64,000 nt of DNA from Shewanella basaltis (GTDB lineage: Bacteria; Pseudomonadota; Gammaproteobacteria; Enterobacterales; Shewanellaceae): NCBI RefSeq assembly GCF_023283885.1, contig NZ_JAKILA010000014.1, positions 1 to 64,000 of the forward strand, given 5' to 3'. Below, piece by piece: positions 26,541 to 38,219 of the stretch (its first letter is position 1; each line of letters starts with the position of its first letter). Under the pieces are notes generated by a model. The model saw only the letters and a program-made list of their open reading frames with translations. It searched no databases and was not told the origin of the DNA. Position numbers and translations under genes: made by a program.

Positions 26541-27269
26541 ATGACTACTGTTTCAATGCGCGACATGCTACAAGCTGGTGTTCACTTCGGTCACCAAACA
26601 CGTTACTGGAATCCAAAAATGAAGCCTTTCATTTTCGGTGCTCGTAACGGTGTACACATCATCAACCTTGAGCACACTGTACCAATGTTCAACGAAGCTT
26701 TAGCTTTCATTAGCAACGTTGCTTCTAAGAAAGGTAAAGTATTATTCGTAGGTACTAAGCGCGCTGCTGGCGAAGCTATCAAAGAAGCTGCAATTTCTTG
26801 TGACCAGTACTATGTTGATCACCGCTGGTTAGGCGGTATGTTAACAAACTGGAAAACTGTTCGTCAGTCAATCAAGCGTCTTAAAGAGCTAGAAAGCCAA
26901 TCTGTAGATGGTACTTTCGACAAGCTTACTAAGAAAGAAGCGCTAATGCGTTCACGCGAATTAGACAAGTTAGAAAAGTCTTTAGGCGGAATTAAAAACA
27001 TGGGCGGTTTACCAGACGTATTATTCGTTATTGGTGCTGACCACGAGCATATCGCTATTAAAGAAGCAAACAACCTAGGTATCCCTGTTGTTGCAGTTGT
27101 TGATACTAACTCTGCGCCAGACGGTGTTAACTACATCGTTCCTGGTAACGACGACGCGATGCGTGCTATTCGTTTGTACACTACTTCTGTTGCTGCTGCT
27201 GCCAACTCTGGCCGTGGTCAAGATTTAGCTGTTCAAGCTGAGCAAGACGGTTTCGTAGAAGCTGTTTAA
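26541..27269 (+). CDS. rpsB: 30S ribosomal protein S2
   Basis: The product is 242 residues from ATG at 26541 ([20 protein letters not shown]); the frame is open 13 codons further upstream, but the family length (241 in E. coli) fixes this start. Motifs [15 protein letters not shown] and [21 protein letters not shown] are typical. S2 binds the 30S head late in assembly and autoregulates rpsB-tsf. Codon use is strongly biased, as in highly expressed genes. Confidence 0.99.
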   Translation: MTTVSMRDMLQAGVHFGHQTRYWNPKMKPFIFGARNGVHIINLEHTVPMFNEALAFISNVASKKGKVLFVGTKRAAGEAIKEAAISCDQYYVDHRWLGGMLTNWKTVRQSIKRLKELESQSVDGTFDKLTKKEALMRSRELDKLEKSLGGIKNMGGLPDVLFVIGADHEHIAIKEANNLGIPVVAVVDTNSAPDGVNYIVPGNDDAMRAIRLYTTSVAAAANSGRGQDLAVQAEQDGFVEAV

Positions 27270-27319
27270 TAAGGCGTGATGGTTACCATCTCCCTTATTT
27301 GCCAATAAGATAATTGGTG

Positions 27320-27345
27320 AACAGGGGCCTTTTGGCCCCTGTTTT
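27320..27345 (+). terminator. Hairpin between rpsB and tsf
   Basis: AACAGGGGCC-TTTT-GGCCCCTGTT is a perfect 10-bp stem followed by TT. A partial terminator or attenuator in this position is also known from E. coli and would lower tsf relative to rpsB. Confidence 0.85.
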
Positions 27346-27386
27346 ATAAATGCAAAATTAAACGAATTAAATTAGAGGATTTAACA

Positions 27387-28238
27387 ATGGCAATTACTGC
27401 TGCCCAAGTTAAAGAACTTCGTGACCGCACTGGCGCTGGCATGATGGACTGTAAGAATGCACTGACTGAAGCTAACGGTGACATCGAATTAGCAATTGAT
27501 AACATGCGTAAAAGCGGTGCTGCAAAAGCAGCTAAAAAAGCCGGCAACATCGCTGCTGATGGTACCATTTTAATCAAGAATGGCGACGGTTTTGCAGCGC
27601 TTTTAGAAGTTAACTGTCAAACAGACTTCGTAGCTAAAGATTCAAACTTCCTTGGCTTTGCAAACGCAGTGTTAGACGTTGCTGCTGCAGCTAAAGTGAC
27701 CATTGACGATCTTAAAGCTCAGTTTGAAGAAACACGCGTTGCTTTAGTTGCTAAAATTGGTGAAAACATCAATATTCGTCGCGTTGAGTATATCGACGGT
27801 GCTAACCTTGCTTCTTACCGTCACGGTGAGCGTATTGGTGTAGTTGTAGCTGGTGAAGCTGACGAAGAAACCTTAAAGCATATCGCCATGCACGTAGCTG
27901 CTTCTAAGCCTGAATTCGTAAACCCAGAAGACGTGCCTGCTGAACTTGTTGAAAGAGAGCAAGCGCTTCAAATCGAAATCGCGATGAACGAAGGCAAGCC
28001 TGCTGACATCGCTGAGAAGATGGTTGTTGGTCGTATGAAGAAGTTTACTGGTGAGATCTCTCTTACTGGTCAAGCTTACATCATGGAACCTAAGAAAACT
28101 GTTGGCGAAGTTCTTAAAGAGAAGAAAGCGACAGTGTCTAACTTCATCCGTTTAGAAGTTGGCGAAGGTATCGAGAAGAAGGCTGAAGATTTTGCTGCTG
28201 AAGTAGCTGCACAAATCGCTGCAACTAAAAAAGCGTAA
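27387..28238 (+). CDS. tsf: Elongation factor Ts
   Basis: EF-Ts is the guanine-nucleotide exchange factor for EF-Tu. The 283-residue product has the UBA-like N-terminus ([16 protein letters not shown]), the exchange motif CQTDFVAK around residue 80 and a dimerisation core. GAGGA lies 7 bases upstream of the ATG. It is cotranscribed with rpsB through the intergenic hairpin. Confidence 0.99.
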   Translation: MAITAAQVKELRDRTGAGMMDCKNALTEANGDIELAIDNMRKSGAAKAAKKAGNIAADGTILIKNGDGFAALLEVNCQTDFVAKDSNFLGFANAVLDVAAAAKVTIDDLKAQFEETRVALVAKIGENINIRRVEYIDGANLASYRHGERIGVVVAGEADEETLKHIAMHVAASKPEFVNPEDVPAELVEREQALQIEIAMNEGKPADIAEKMVVGRMKKFTGEISLTGQAYIMEPKKTVGEVLKEKKATVSNFIRLEVGEGIEKKAEDFAAEVAAQIAATKKA

Positions 28239-28260
28239 TCGCTTTTCTCTAAGTACCCTA

Positions 28261-28290
28261 AGACCGCAGTAGCCGCTGCGGTCTTGTTAT
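28261..28290 (+). terminator. Hairpin terminator/attenuator between tsf and pyrH
   Basis: AGACCGCAG-TAGCCG-CTGCGGTCT forms a perfect 9-bp stem, followed by TTGTTAT. The T-run is modest, so read-through into pyrH is likely. Confidence 0.8.
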
Positions 28291-28306
28291 AATCAGGACG
28301 AAAATT

Positions 28307-29056
28307 ATGAGCACCAACCCCAAACCAGCATTTAGACGTATTTTGCTTAAATTAAGCGGTGAAGCATTAATGGGCGACGAAGGCTTCGGCATTGACCCAA
28401 AAGTACTTGATCGTATGGCACAAGAAGTAAAAGAGCTTGTTGAACTCGGCATTCAAGTTGGTGTGGTTATTGGTGGTGGTAATCTGTTCCGTGGTGAAGG
28501 CCTTGCACAAGCAGGGATGAACCGCGTAGTGGGCGACCACATGGGTATGCTAGCAACGGTAATGAATGGTTTAGCCATGCGTGATGCCTTGCACCGTGCA
28601 TATGTTAACGCTCGTTTAATGTCTGCTATCCCTCTAAAAGGCGTGTGTGACGACTATAACTGGGCTGAAGCGATTAGCTTATTAAAATCTGGCCGCGTGG
28701 TGATTTTTGCTGCAGGCACAGGTAACCCATTCTGTACAACCGATTCTGCTGCGTGTTTACGCGGTATCGAAATTGAAGCTGAAGTGGTTCTTAAAGGAAC
28801 AAAGGTAGATGGTGTTTACTCTGCTGATCCAATGAAAGATCCTGAAGCGGTCAAGTATGATACGTTAAGCTATGCTGAAGTCCTTGAATCAGAATTAAAA
28901 GTAATGGATCTTGCAGCATTTACCATGGCACGTGATCATAATATGCCTATTTTAGTGTTCAATATGAACAAGCCCGGCGCGTTAAGACGTGTAATAATGG
29001 GTGAAGATGAAGGCACTGTTATTAGCAGTAAACAACCTGCTTCATCACAGAAATAG
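28307..29056 (+). CDS. pyrH: Uridylate kinase
   Basis: PyrH phosphorylates UMP to UDP using the amino-acid-kinase fold. The 249-residue product has [26 protein letters not shown], the TDSAA nucleotide loop and [11 protein letters not shown]. It lies between tsf and frr in the conserved rpsB-tsf-pyrH-frr order. Confidence 0.98.
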   Translation: MSTNPKPAFRRILLKLSGEALMGDEGFGIDPKVLDRMAQEVKELVELGIQVGVVIGGGNLFRGEGLAQAGMNRVVGDHMGMLATVMNGLAMRDALHRAYVNARLMSAIPLKGVCDDYNWAEAISLLKSGRVVIFAAGTGNPFCTTDSAACLRGIEIEAEVVLKGTKVDGVYSADPMKDPEAVKYDTLSYAEVLESELKVMDLAAFTMARDHNMPILVFNMNKPGALRRVIMGEDEGTVISSKQPASSQK

Positions 29057-29163
29057 AAAATAGTGCTACCAAATAAATTAACTGTTTGAGCTGTATTATT
29101 GCTTGTGTCATTCTTAGACTAAAGCTCAAGCACACATGAATTTGAGACAAAAAGGAAATTATT

Positions 29164-29721
29164 GTGATTGATACAATTATGTTAGATGCGCAAGAGCGTA
29201 TGGGTAAGTGCGTAGATGCAACTAAAAATCAAATGGCTAAAGTGCGTACTGGCCGTGCACACCCAAGTTTATTAGATTCTATTCAGGTTTCTTACTACGG
29301 CTCTATGGCGCCGCTTAAGCAAGTTGCTAACGTGGGTGTTGAAGATTCTCGTACTTTAACAGTCACTGTATTTGACCGTACAATGGTGCAAGCAGTTGAG
29401 AAAGCCATCATGAGTTCGGATTTAGGTTTAAACCCTATGTCTGCCGGTGCAACTTTGCGTATCCCATTACCAGCCTTAACCGAAGAACGTCGTAAAGATT
29501 TCATTAAAGTGGTTAAAAATGAAGCTGAAAACGGTCGTGTAGCGATTCGTAACGTACGTCGTGATGCCATCAGTGAAGTTAAAAAGCTTGAAAAAGCCAA
29601 AGAATGTACTGAAGATGATGTCCGTCGTAGTGAAGAAGAAGTGCAAAAATACACTGACTCGTACATTAAAAACATCGATACACTTTTAGCGGCGAAAGAA
29701 AAAGAGTTGATGGAAGTATAA
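29164..29721 (+). CDS. frr: Ribosome recycling factor
   Basis: RRF splits post-termination ribosomes with EF-G. At 185 residues it is the same length as E. coli RRF. The start is GTG at 29164, preceded by AAAAAGGAAA. Motifs are [26 protein letters not shown] and [15 protein letters not shown] terminator follows at 29746. Confidence 0.98.
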   Translation: MIDTIMLDAQERMGKCVDATKNQMAKVRTGRAHPSLLDSIQVSYYGSMAPLKQVANVGVEDSRTLTVTVFDRTMVQAVEKAIMSSDLGLNPMSAGATLRIPLPALTEERRKDFIKVVKNEAENGRVAIRNVRRDAISEVKKLEKAKECTEDDVRRSEEEVQKYTDSYIKNIDTLLAAKEKELMEV

Positions 29722-29745
29722 TCTGTCGATATAGACGCTAGAGTT

Positions 29746-29784
29746 AACACGCCGTGTAAGGGTATACTACACGGCGTTTGTTTT
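29746..29784 (+). terminator. Rho-independent terminator after frr
   Basis: ACGCCGTGT ... ACACGGCGT is a 9-bp stem with an 11-base loop, followed by TTGTTTTT. It lies before the uppS ATG. Confidence 0.85.
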
Positions 29785-29802
29785 TATAAAGGATTGCCGT
29801 AG

Positions 29803-30627
29803 ATGTCATCTACAGTTGAGTTTGAACCAGACCCAAATGCTGAATTGGAGCAAGTGACTTCGAATATGTTGCCGTGCAAATTATCTGATGTTGTTAAACA
29901 ATCTCTGCCAAAGCATGTAGCAATAATCATGGATGGTAATGGTCGCTGGGCACAACAGCAGGGCAAAGCTCGTGTGTTTGGCCATAAAGCCGGTGTTAAG
30001 GCTGTTCGTCGCGCGGTGAGCACGGCAAGTCAATTAGGTATTGAATCATTAACCTTGTTTGCGTTTTCAAGCGAGAATTGGCGCAGGCCAGATAAAGAAG
30101 TCAATTTATTGATGGAGCTATTTTTTACAGTATTGCAGCGTGAGCTTAAATTACTCGATAAAAACCAAGTCAAACTGAATATTATTGGTGATATCAGCCG
30201 TTTTTCAGCGCGTTTACAAAAACAAATTGCCACGGCTCAAGAGAAAACAGCAGCCAATACTGGGTTAACATTGAATGTTGCTGCTAACTACGGTGGGCGT
30301 TGGGACATCTTGCAAGCGGCACAAAAATTAGCCGAAAAGGTCGCAACTGGCGAAATCAACAGCAGTCAGATGACTGAAGATGCCCTAAATGAACATTTGT
30401 GCATGCAAAATCAGAGCGAAGTTGATTTAATGATCCGTACCGGCGGTGATTACCGCATTAGTAATTTTGTTTTATGGCAGGCCGCCTATGCCGAATTGGT
30501 GTTTATTGACACCCTGTGGCCTGATTTTGATGAGCAAGCATTTCGTGATGCACTTGCCATATTTGCCAGTCGGCAGCGCCGTTTTGGTTTGACTGGGAGT
30601 CAAATCGAAGAAATACGCGCAATATAA
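29803..30627 (+). CDS. uppS: Undecaprenyl diphosphate synthase
   Basis: This cis-prenyltransferase makes the C55 carrier lipid for peptidoglycan and O-antigen. Signature [12 protein letters not shown] has catalytic Asp44, followed by [12 protein letters not shown] and the C-terminal [19 protein letters not shown]. At 274 residues it carries about 18 extra N-terminal residues compared with E. coli. AAAGGA is about 9 bases before the ATG. It heads the uppS-cdsA-dxr-rseP-bamA run. Confidence 0.98.
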   Translation: MSSTVEFEPDPNAELEQVTSNMLPCKLSDVVKQSLPKHVAIIMDGNGRWAQQQGKARVFGHKAGVKAVRRAVSTASQLGIESLTLFAFSSENWRRPDKEVNLLMELFFTVLQRELKLLDKNQVKLNIIGDISRFSARLQKQIATAQEKTAANTGLTLNVAANYGGRWDILQAAQKLAEKVATGEINSSQMTEDALNEHLCMQNQSEVDLMIRTGGDYRISNFVLWQAAYAELVFIDTLWPDFDEQAFRDALAIFASRQRRFGLTGSQIEEIRAI

Positions 30628-30645
30628 TATTAAGAGGATTAGTTT

Positions 30646-31503
30646 TTGCTAAAACAACGAATAATAACGGCATTGTGGTTAATCCCAATTGTACTCGGGG
30701 CAATCTTTTTACTTCCTGCTACATGGTTTGCATGGATACTCGTCCCAGTCTTTTTAGTGGCTGCAAAAGAGTGGGGTAGTTTTATTGACCCACAGTGTAA
30801 TGTGACTCAATGGTCTTTTACCGCCACATTAGGTGTGCTATTAATTGCGCTTAATTTAGCCGTACCCGTTGATGCGTTGTGGTTTAAAGGACATTTGAAT
30901 CCTATGTATCTTGCCATCATCAGTATTGGTGTTTTTTGGTGGTTGATTAGCTGTGTATTGGTGATGAGTTTTCCTAAAAGTGCTAGGTTTTGGAAAACCA
31001 GTCCAATGTTAAAGTCGATGTTTGGTCAACTGACATTAGTCCCTTGTTTTGCCTCGCTAATTGCACTTAAGTCACTCAGTTATAATGTTGAACCTTATTA
31101 CGGTGGCGCGTTAGTGTTTTTGGTGATGTTGGTTGTGTGGGCTACAGATACAGGTGCTTACTTTGCTGGCCGTACGCTAGGCAAACATAAGTTAATGCCT
31201 AGCGTTAGCCCTGCAAAAACCTTAGAAGGTTTAGCTGGTGGATTGTTAACGACAATGGTGGTTGTGGCTGGGGTGATGTACATTGCGCCAGAACAAGAGC
31301 TAGGTTTACTGGTTGTTGTGACATTAGTGACTGCGCTAGCTTCTGCTTTTGGTGATTTATCTGAAAGTATGTTTAAACGCGCTGCAAATATAAAAGATTC
31401 TGGCACAATTTTGCCAGGCCATGGCGGCATTTTAGATCGCATTGACAGCTTAACCGCTGCATTTCCAGTGTTTACCTTTATTTATATTGCCATGGGGATG
31501 TAG
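30646..31503 (+). CDS. cdsA: Phosphatidate cytidylyltransferase
   Basis: CdsA makes CDP-diacylglycerol, the branch point of phospholipid synthesis, in the inner membrane. The 285-residue protein has about eight hydrophobic helices and the C-terminal CDS signature [24 protein letters not shown]. The start is TTG at 30646 with AGAGGA upstream, 18 bp after uppS. Confidence 0.96.
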   Translation: MLKQRIITALWLIPIVLGAIFLLPATWFAWILVPVFLVAAKEWGSFIDPQCNVTQWSFTATLGVLLIALNLAVPVDALWFKGHLNPMYLAIISIGVFWWLISCVLVMSFPKSARFWKTSPMLKSMFGQLTLVPCFASLIALKSLSYNVEPYYGGALVFLVMLVVWATDTGAYFAGRTLGKHKLMPSVSPAKTLEGLAGGLLTTMVVVAGVMYIAPEQELGLLVVVTLVTALASAFGDLSESMFKRAANIKDSGTILPGHGGILDRIDSLTAAFPVFTFIYIAMGM

Positions 31504-31508
31504 TTCCT

Positions 31509-32699
31509 ATGCAAAATATGGTTATTTTAGGAGCCACTGGCTCAATTGGTGCCAGCACTCTGCGGGTTATGGAACATAATCCGGCAGATTTCCATCTTTA
31601 TGGTTTGGTCGCAAATGCCAGCGTAGATAAAATGCTCGCCCTTTGTGTGAGATACCAGCCTGACTATGCTCATATGGTCGATGAGCGTGCGGCTATGCAG
31701 CTTAAAGCACAATTACCTTCTCACTGTATTACGCAGGTTACCACTGGCGCTGCAGCGCTCAATGCGCTAGTAACAGACAGTAAAACAGACACTGTGATGG
31801 CCGCCATTGTGGGGGCTGCTGGCTTGGTCCCTACCTTTGATGCCGTAAAAGCCGGTAAACGTGTGTTATTGGCCAATAAAGAAGCGCTTGTCATGTCTGG
31901 CGAGTTGTTTATGAATACCGCTAAATCGTCAGGTGCAACAGTATTACCTGTCGATAGCGAGCATAATGCCATTTTTCAGTGTTTGCCCTTACAAGTTCAA
32001 ACAGAGCTTGGGTATTGCGATCTTAATGAACATGGCATTTCGCATATTTTATTAACGGGTTCAGGTGGGCCGTTTTTACAGGCAGATCTTAAGTTGCTAA
32101 GCACAATGACTCCGGCCCAGGCGTGTAATCATCCTAACTGGTCTATGGGACCTAAAATTTCAGTTGATTCAGCCACCATGATGAACAAAGGCTTGGAGTT
32201 TATTGAAGCAAGATGGTTGTTTAATACTAAAAAAGATCAGCTTAAAGTGGTGATTCACCCTCAAAGTGTTATCCATTCCATGGTGCAATATCGAGACGGT
32301 TCTGTGATTGCACAAATGGGTAACCCTGATATGCGCACACCAATTGCTCATTGTATGAGCTATCCGCAAAGAATTGACGCCGGCGTTGAACCTTTGGACT
32401 TTTTCAAAGTCGGACAATTAAGCTTTTGTGAACCTGACTTTGTTCGTTTTCCTTGTTTGCGCTTAGCCATGCAAGCCTGTGAGAAAGGACAAGAAGCTAC
32501 CACAGTGTTAAATGCGGCAAATGAAATCGCCGTTGATGCTTTTTTAAAAGGTCAGATACGTTTTACCGACATCGCTGATGTAAATCATCATTGTTTAGAC
32601 TCGGTACAACAAACTCGTTTAGCCACAATAGACGATATTTTACAGCTTGATGATCAAGCTCGTAATACCGCTAAATCGTTTATTAACGTGCTTAATTAA
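31509..32699 (+). CDS. dxr: 1-deoxy-D-xylulose 5-phosphate reductoisomerase
   Basis: Dxr (IspC) converts DXP to MEP, the committed step of the non-mevalonate isoprenoid pathway feeding UppS. The NADPH-binding [13 protein letters not shown] is at the N-terminus. Metal and substrate motifs are [20 protein letters not shown] and NKGLEFIEA. The 396-residue length is normal. It is 5 bp downstream of cdsA. Confidence 0.98.
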   Translation: MQNMVILGATGSIGASTLRVMEHNPADFHLYGLVANASVDKMLALCVRYQPDYAHMVDERAAMQLKAQLPSHCITQVTTGAAALNALVTDSKTDTVMAAIVGAAGLVPTFDAVKAGKRVLLANKEALVMSGELFMNTAKSSGATVLPVDSEHNAIFQCLPLQVQTELGYCDLNEHGISHILLTGSGGPFLQADLKLLSTMTPAQACNHPNWSMGPKISVDSATMMNKGLEFIEARWLFNTKKDQLKVVIHPQSVIHSMVQYRDGSVIAQMGNPDMRTPIAHCMSYPQRIDAGVEPLDFFKVGQLSFCEPDFVRFPCLRLAMQACEKGQEATTVLNAANEIAVDAFLKGQIRFTDIADVNHHCLDSVQQTRLATIDDILQLDDQARNTAKSFINVLN

Positions 32700-32708
32700 T
32701 TCAGGGGA

Positions 32709-34082
32709 ATGATGATAGATTTTTTTTGGAGCCTTGGTTCATTTATCGTTGCATTGGGCATTTTAATTACTGCCCATGAATACGGTCATTTTTGGGTCGC
32801 TCGCCGTTGTGGCGTAAAAGTAGAGCGTTTCTCTATTGGCTTTGGTAAAGCGATTTGGCGCAAAGTCGGGCAAGATGGTACCGAATATGTGGTGGCCATG
32901 ATCCCATTAGGCGGATATGTCAAAATGCTTGATGAGCGTGTTGATGAGGTGCCAACTGAGTTAGTTGATCAAGCCTTTAACCGTAAAACCGTTTGGCAGC
33001 GTATTGCGATTGTTTCAGCAGGGCCAATTGCAAACTTTATCTTTGCCATCTTGGCACTTTATATTATGTATATGATAGGCACGCCATCGTTAAAGCCTGT
33101 TATTGATAGCACGAAAGTGGGCACGCCTGCCGGTATAATTAATGTGGTTGAACCTCAGCAGATTATTGCGGTGTCAGGGCAAAAAGTAAGGACATGGGAA
33201 GAAGTTAATCTCGCGTTAGTTGGCCACATTGGTGACAGTAGCTTAACGTTAACCTTGGCTTCATTACCGACACTGTCTGGTATGGATATGCCCAGCAAAA
33301 CAGTGACATTAGATACCAGTAATTGGGTATTTGACCCAGAGAAAACATCGCCAATTACATCCTTAGGGCTTGGGATATTCAGACCCGGTATAGAACCGAT
33401 AATTGCGTTGGTATCTGCAGATAGTGCAGCAGAACAAGCAGGTATTTTGGTTGGTGACACACTTACTGCAATTAACGGTGAGCCTTTCAGTGATTGGAAA
33501 GCGTTTGTTGATGTGGTACAAACGTCAGCAAATAAAACGATTACCATGACATTAATACGAGACAATCAAGTGATTAATGTCGATGTAACACCAAAAGCTC
33601 AACAAAATGCAGATGGACAAACCATTGGTATTGTTGGCATAAGTCCTACTCAAGCGCCATGGCCTGATAATATGCGCTTTGATCTTGAGTATGGCATAGT
33701 AGATTCTTTCATCGCTGCGACAGATAAAACATGGCAGCTGGTTGTTGTCAGCTTTAAGATGATTGGAAAATTATTTACCGGCGATGTGTCGGTGAAAAAC
33801 TTAAGTGGTCCTATATCGATTGCACAAGGCGCAGGCGCGAGTGCAAGCTACGGTTTAGTGTACTTTCTTGGGTTTATCGCGCTCATCAGCGTTAATTTAG
33901 GTATCATTAATTTAATGCCTTTACCCGTGCTTGATGGTGGACACTTGCTGTATTACTTTGTTGAAGTGATTACTGGTAAGCCTGTACCCGAAACGGTTCA
34001 GGAAATAGGTTTCAGATTTGGCGCAGCATTGCTGCTAATGTTGATGGGTGTTGCCCTATTCAACGATTTTGCCCGACTCTGA
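32709..34082 (+). CDS. rseP: Site-2 protease RseP
   Basis: This inner-membrane zinc metalloprotease cleaves RseA to release sigma-E and removes remnant signal peptides. HEYGH is at 23-27 and LDGGH, the third ligand region, at 408-412. Two PDZ domains lie between (~115-200 and ~215-310). At 457 residues it is slightly longer than E. coli (450). ATGATG offers two start codons three bases apart. It sits directly before bamA, whose product's assembly state it helps to monitor. Confidence 0.97.
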   Translation: MMIDFFWSLGSFIVALGILITAHEYGHFWVARRCGVKVERFSIGFGKAIWRKVGQDGTEYVVAMIPLGGYVKMLDERVDEVPTELVDQAFNRKTVWQRIAIVSAGPIANFIFAILALYIMYMIGTPSLKPVIDSTKVGTPAGIINVVEPQQIIAVSGQKVRTWEEVNLALVGHIGDSSLTLTLASLPTLSGMDMPSKTVTLDTSNWVFDPEKTSPITSLGLGIFRPGIEPIIALVSADSAAEQAGILVGDTLTAINGEPFSDWKAFVDVVQTSANKTITMTLIRDNQVINVDVTPKAQQNADGQTIGIVGISPTQAPWPDNMRFDLEYGIVDSFIAATDKTWQLVVVSFKMIGKLFTGDVSVKNLSGPISIAQGAGASASYGLVYFLGFIALISVNLGIINLMPLPVLDGGHLLYYFVEVITGKPVPETVQEIGFRFGAALLLMLMGVALFNDFARL

Positions 34083-34113
34083 GCAAGGACAGACTAATAA
34101 TTAGAAGTGCTCT

Positions 34114-36597
34114 ATGAGATTGAATAAAATTTTTGCCTCGATGTTATTCGTCGGTGCGTCTTTTTCAGGGAATGGTTGGGCAGAGTCTTTCCAACCTTTT
34201 GAAGTGACCGACATCCAAGTAGAAGGTTTGCAACGAGTTGCTCTCGGTGCGGCGCTATTAAGTTTACCTGTTAAAGTAGGTGACACGATAGATGAAGTTA
34301 AATTACAGCAAGCCATTAAAAGTCTTTATGGCTCGACTAACTTTGAGAGTATCAGCGTTAGCCACGAAAATGGCATACTTTACGTTGCTGTCAAAGAGCG
34401 TCCAACTATCAGTGTTATCTCATTTGAAGGTAACAAAGATATTAAAGACGAACAGTTGCAAGAAAGTTTAGATGGCTCAGGTGTTAAATCTGGAGAATCA
34501 TTAGACAGAACCATGTTGTCTGGCATTGAGAAAGGTCTGCAAGACTTTTACTACGGTGTCGGTAAATACGGCGCTAAAGTAGAAGCGCAAATTATTAACT
34601 TACCTCGTAACCGAGTAGAGCTTAAATTTAAGTTCACAGAAGGCTTGGCAGCAGAAATTCGCCAAATTAACGTGGTAGGTAACACCGTCTTTTCTGACTC
34701 AGAGCTTATTAGCATGCTTGAGCTTAAAGACTATGTTGCATGGTGGGATTTATTCGGTGAACGTCGCTATCAAAAGCAAAAGTTACAAGCCGATCTTGAA
34801 ACCATTAAAACCTATTATCACAACCAAGGTTATATTCGTTTTGAAGTGACCTCAACCCAGGTTGCGATGACCCCAGATCGTAAAGGTTTGTATATTACCA
34901 TTAACGTCGATGAAGGCGAAAAGTACAAAGTTAAAGACGTTAACCTTGTGGGCGATCTAATGGGCCGCGAAGAGTTAATGAAGTCTATTTTGCCTATTAA
35001 AGCTGGCAATATGTACAACGGTGCTGACGTAACGTTTACCGAAGAAATGTACAGCAAATACCTTGGTCGTTTTGGTTATGCGTACCCAGAAGTTAAAACG
35101 TATCCAGAAATTGATGATGAAAACAAAGAAGTTGTTTTAAATATCAATATTAAACCGGGTAAGCGCGTTTATGTTCGTTCGATTAACTTTACTGGTAACA
35201 CGGTAACCAAAGATGAAGTTATGCGTCGTGAACTTCGTCAAATGGAAGGTGCTTGGTTAAACTCAGCGCAAATTGAACAGTCTAAAACGCGTCTTAACCG
35301 TTTAGGTTATTTCGAAACCGTTGAAACTGAGACCATTCAAGTACCGGGTAGTGATGATCTTGTTGATGTTGCAGTTACCGTTAAAGAGCAACCATCGGGT
35401 TCATTTAATGCTGGTGTTGGTTATGGTACTGAGTCAGGCGTGAGCTTGCAGTTTGGGGTTGAGCAAAATAACTTTTTAGGTACGGGTAACCAAGCCGGTA
35501 TTAGCATCAACACTAACAAGTATTCGAAAAGTGCGACTGTGTCTTATACCGACCCTTACTTCACCAAAGATGGTGTGAGTTTAGGTGGGAGTGTTTACTG
35601 GAATGAGTTCGATGCTAACCAGGCTAACCTCGAACGCTACAAGAATAAATCTTATGGTGTTGCACTTAACTCTGGTTTCCCGATTAACGAATCTAACCGC
35701 TTAAACGGTGGCATTGGTTATCGTCATAACACGATTTCTGAAATATCGTCTTATGAGCAGGCTGTTCGTTTTTACAACATTTACCGTGAAAACGATGAAG
35801 TGGATTCTGATTTAAGTTTCGATAACTTTGAATTAACTGCTGGTTGGTACCGCAGCACACTTAACCGTGGTACGTTCCCAACAGACGGCTCATCTCAGCG
35901 TTTGAGTGGTAAAATCACGGTTCCGGGTTCTGATTTACAGTATTTTAAAACAGACTTCGATACTAACTATTACTTCCCATTAACACGTCAACACGGCTTT
36001 GTATTATTAGCGCGTGCTCGATTAGGTTATGCAAATGGTTATGGTCAGTTTAACGATAATGACCAGATTTTACCGTTCTGGGAAAATTACTACTCAGGTG
36101 GTTCAAGCTCATTACGCGGTTTTAAATCTAACTCTGTAGGGCCTCGTTCATTCTACTTATACCGAGGTAGCACCGCTTGTTCGCCAGATCCGTCAGGTGA
36201 TGGTTGTAGCTTGCCAGGTGATATTGACACCGTTTACGTCAGTGAAGGTAATTCTATTGGCGGTAACGCGATTGCCACTGCAAGTTTAGAAATGATTGTG
36301 CCAACACCATTTTTAGATGAGGCGTACACAAACTCTGTGCGTACCAGTTTCTTCGTTGACGCCGGTAACGTGTGGGATACTGAGTTTGATTACGATGGCT
36401 ACCGCTATTTACCAGCCGATCAATTCTCTCAGTTAAGCGATTACAGCGATCCTAGTCGTCTTCGTGCTTCTTGGGGGATGAGCGTGCAATGGTTATCGCC
36501 AATGGGTCCTATGGTGTTCAGTTTGGCATGGCCTATCAAAGAATATGAAGACGATGAAACAGAGATTTTCTCGTTCAATATTGGCAAAACGTTCTAA
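34114..36597 (+). CDS. bamA: Outer-membrane protein assembly factor BamA
   Basis: BamA is the central Omp85 subunit of the BAM complex. The 827-residue precursor has a signal peptide ending GNGWA, five POTRA domains (to ~residue 425; the first begins FEVTDIQVEGLQRV), then a 16-stranded barrel. The conserved L6 motif is SSLRGF, and the protein ends in phenylalanine (NIGKTF), the BAM-recognition end. It is preceded by rseP and followed by skp, as in E. coli. Confidence 0.98.
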   Translation: MRLNKIFASMLFVGASFSGNGWAESFQPFEVTDIQVEGLQRVALGAALLSLPVKVGDTIDEVKLQQAIKSLYGSTNFESISVSHENGILYVAVKERPTISVISFEGNKDIKDEQLQESLDGSGVKSGESLDRTMLSGIEKGLQDFYYGVGKYGAKVEAQIINLPRNRVELKFKFTEGLAAEIRQINVVGNTVFSDSELISMLELKDYVAWWDLFGERRYQKQKLQADLETIKTYYHNQGYIRFEVTSTQVAMTPDRKGLYITINVDEGEKYKVKDVNLVGDLMGREELMKSILPIKAGNMYNGADVTFTEEMYSKYLGRFGYAYPEVKTYPEIDDENKEVVLNINIKPGKRVYVRSINFTGNTVTKDEVMRRELRQMEGAWLNSAQIEQSKTRLNRLGYFETVETETIQVPGSDDLVDVAVTVKEQPSGSFNAGVGYGTESGVSLQFGVEQNNFLGTGNQAGISINTNKYSKSATVSYTDPYFTKDGVSLGGSVYWNEFDANQANLERYKNKSYGVALNSGFPINESNRLNGGIGYRHNTISEISSYEQAVRFYNIYRENDEVDSDLSFDNFELTAGWYRSTLNRGTFPTDGSSQRLSGKITVPGSDLQYFKTDFDTNYYFPLTRQHGFVLLARARLGYANGYGQFNDNDQILPFWENYYSGGSSSLRGFKSNSVGPRSFYLYRGSTACSPDPSGDGCSLPGDIDTVYVSEGNSIGGNAIATASLEMIVPTPFLDEAYTNSVRTSFFVDAGNVWDTEFDYDGYRYLPADQFSQLSDYSDPSRLRASWGMSVQWLSPMGPMVFSLAWPIKEYEDDETEIFSFNIGKTF

Positions 36598-36652
36598 AAC
36601 AAATACACTCGGCAGGTTTTGCTGATAACAACAAGTTTAATAGGAGTCTACT

Positions 36653-37159
36653 TTGAAAAAGATGGTAAATCGCGCATTAGTAACTTTGGCATTAATTGCA
36701 ACACCTATGCTAGCTCACGCAGAAAAAATTGCTGTGGTTGACATGGGTGAAGTATTTGAGCAGTTGCCTCAGCGCGAGCAAATTTCTAAAGCATTAAAAG
36801 CCGAGTTTGGTGATCGTGTTGCAGAAGTACAAAAAATGCAGGAAGAAATGCGTTCTTTGGTAGAAAAGCAACAACGTGACGGCGCTTTAATGAGCGATAC
36901 ACAAAAAACTGAATTAGTTCGTAAAATGGATTCATTAAAATCTGAATTCCAATTAAAAGGCAAAGCACTGGACGAAGACATGCGTCGTCGCCAAGGTGAA
37001 GAGCAAAATAAACTATTAGTTCAAGTGCAAAAAGCGATTAATACCATTGCTGGTAAAGAAAATTATGACCTAGTGCTACAACGTGGCGCGGTTATTTTTG
37101 TTAAGCCAGAAGCTGACATCAGCGGTAAAGTGGTTGAAGCCTTAAGCAAAGGCAAATAA
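36653..37159 (+). CDS. skp: Periplasmic chaperone Skp (OmpH)
   Basis: Skp holds unfolded outer-membrane proteins in transit to BAM. The 168-residue precursor has a signal peptide (cut after AHA) and then the short trimerisation segment KIAVVDMGEVFEQLPQ. A long charged coiled-coil region forms the tentacles (residues ~40-130), and the chain returns with DLVLQRGAVIFV. The start is TTG at 36653, with TAGGAG about 7 bases upstream. Confidence 0.95.
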   Translation: MKKMVNRALVTLALIATPMLAHAEKIAVVDMGEVFEQLPQREQISKALKAEFGDRVAEVQKMQEEMRSLVEKQQRDGALMSDTQKTELVRKMDSLKSEFQLKGKALDEDMRRRQGEEQNKLLVQVQKAINTIAGKENYDLVLQRGAVIFVKPEADISGKVVEALSKGK

Positions 37160-37164
37160 GTAAT

Positions 37165-38190
37165 ATGCAAAAAGTGACTTTAAAAGAGCTTGGCCAGCAA
37201 TTGGCAGCAAAGATAAAAGGTGATGACACATTGGTGATTACCAGTGTGGCAACACTTGAAGATGCTGTGCAAGGTCAACTCTCTTTTTTAGCCAATAGTA
37301 AGTACCGTGCTCAACTTGAGGCAACTCAAGCGAGCGCGGTATTGCTAAGCGAAAAAGATGCAGAATGTTATCAAGGTAACGCCCTGATTGTGGCCGATCC
37401 GTATGTTGCCTTTGCCCGGGTAGCTCAGTTACTCGATACCACGCCTAAACAGGCAGTAGGTATTCATCCTTCAGCACAAGTTGATCCAACCGCCATTATT
37501 GGTGAAGGGGTTGCCATAGGTGCAAATGCCGTCATTGGTGCAAAGGTTATTTTGGGTGAACACGTCCAAATTGGCGCCGGCTGTGTGGTTGGCGAAAGCA
37601 GTATTATTGGTTCTCACACTCGGCTTTGGGCAAATGTGACCATTTACCATGATGTCCATATTGGTCAGCAGTGTATCGTACATTCAAGCACGGTAATCGG
37701 CTCTGATGGCTTTGGTTATGCTAATGAGCGCGGTAATTGGATTAAAATTCCTCAAACGGGTGGCGTGCGTCTTGGCAATAACGTCGAAATAGGTGCATGT
37801 ACCAGTATTGACCGTGGGGCACTATCCCATACCGAAATACACGATGGTGTCATTATCGATAACCAAGTTCAAATTGCTCACAATGTTGTGATTGGGCAAA
37901 ATACCGCAATTGCTGGCGGTTCGATTATTGCTGGCAGTTCAACAATAGGTAAGTATTGCATTATTGGTGGTGGTAGCGCGGTGGCTGGCCATTTGAGTAT
38001 CGCAGATGGTACGCATATTTCTGGCGGAACAAATGTGACCAGTGAAATCCGTGAGAAAGGGATATATTCATCTGCTACAATAGCGATGGAAAATAAGTTA
38101 TGGCGTCGAAACACAGTACGTTTCCGTCAATTAGATGATTTATTTAACCGCGTTAAACAACTCGAAAAAAGTGCCAAGGGCGACGAATAG
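37165..38190 (+). CDS. lpxD: UDP-3-O-acyl-glucosamine N-acyltransferase
   Basis: LpxD adds the second acyl chain in lipid A synthesis. It has an N-terminal uridine-binding domain (~1-100) and a left-handed beta-helix of hexapeptide repeats (~100-310) with [14 protein letters not shown] and the catalytic-His context [10 protein letters not shown]. The C-terminal helix follows ([15 protein letters not shown]). At 341 residues it is the expected length. It is 5 bp downstream of skp. Confidence 0.98.
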   Translation: MQKVTLKELGQQLAAKIKGDDTLVITSVATLEDAVQGQLSFLANSKYRAQLEATQASAVLLSEKDAECYQGNALIVADPYVAFARVAQLLDTTPKQAVGIHPSAQVDPTAIIGEGVAIGANAVIGAKVILGEHVQIGAGCVVGESSIIGSHTRLWANVTIYHDVHIGQQCIVHSSTVIGSDGFGYANERGNWIKIPQTGGVRLGNNVEIGACTSIDRGALSHTEIHDGVIIDNQVQIAHNVVIGQNTAIAGGSIIAGSSTIGKYCIIGGGSAVAGHLSIADGTHISGGTNVTSEIREKGIYSSATIAMENKLWRRNTVRFRQLDDLFNRVKQLEKSAKGDE

Positions 38191-38219
38191 CCAAGTTAGC
38201 CTTGATTAAGGAATGTAGT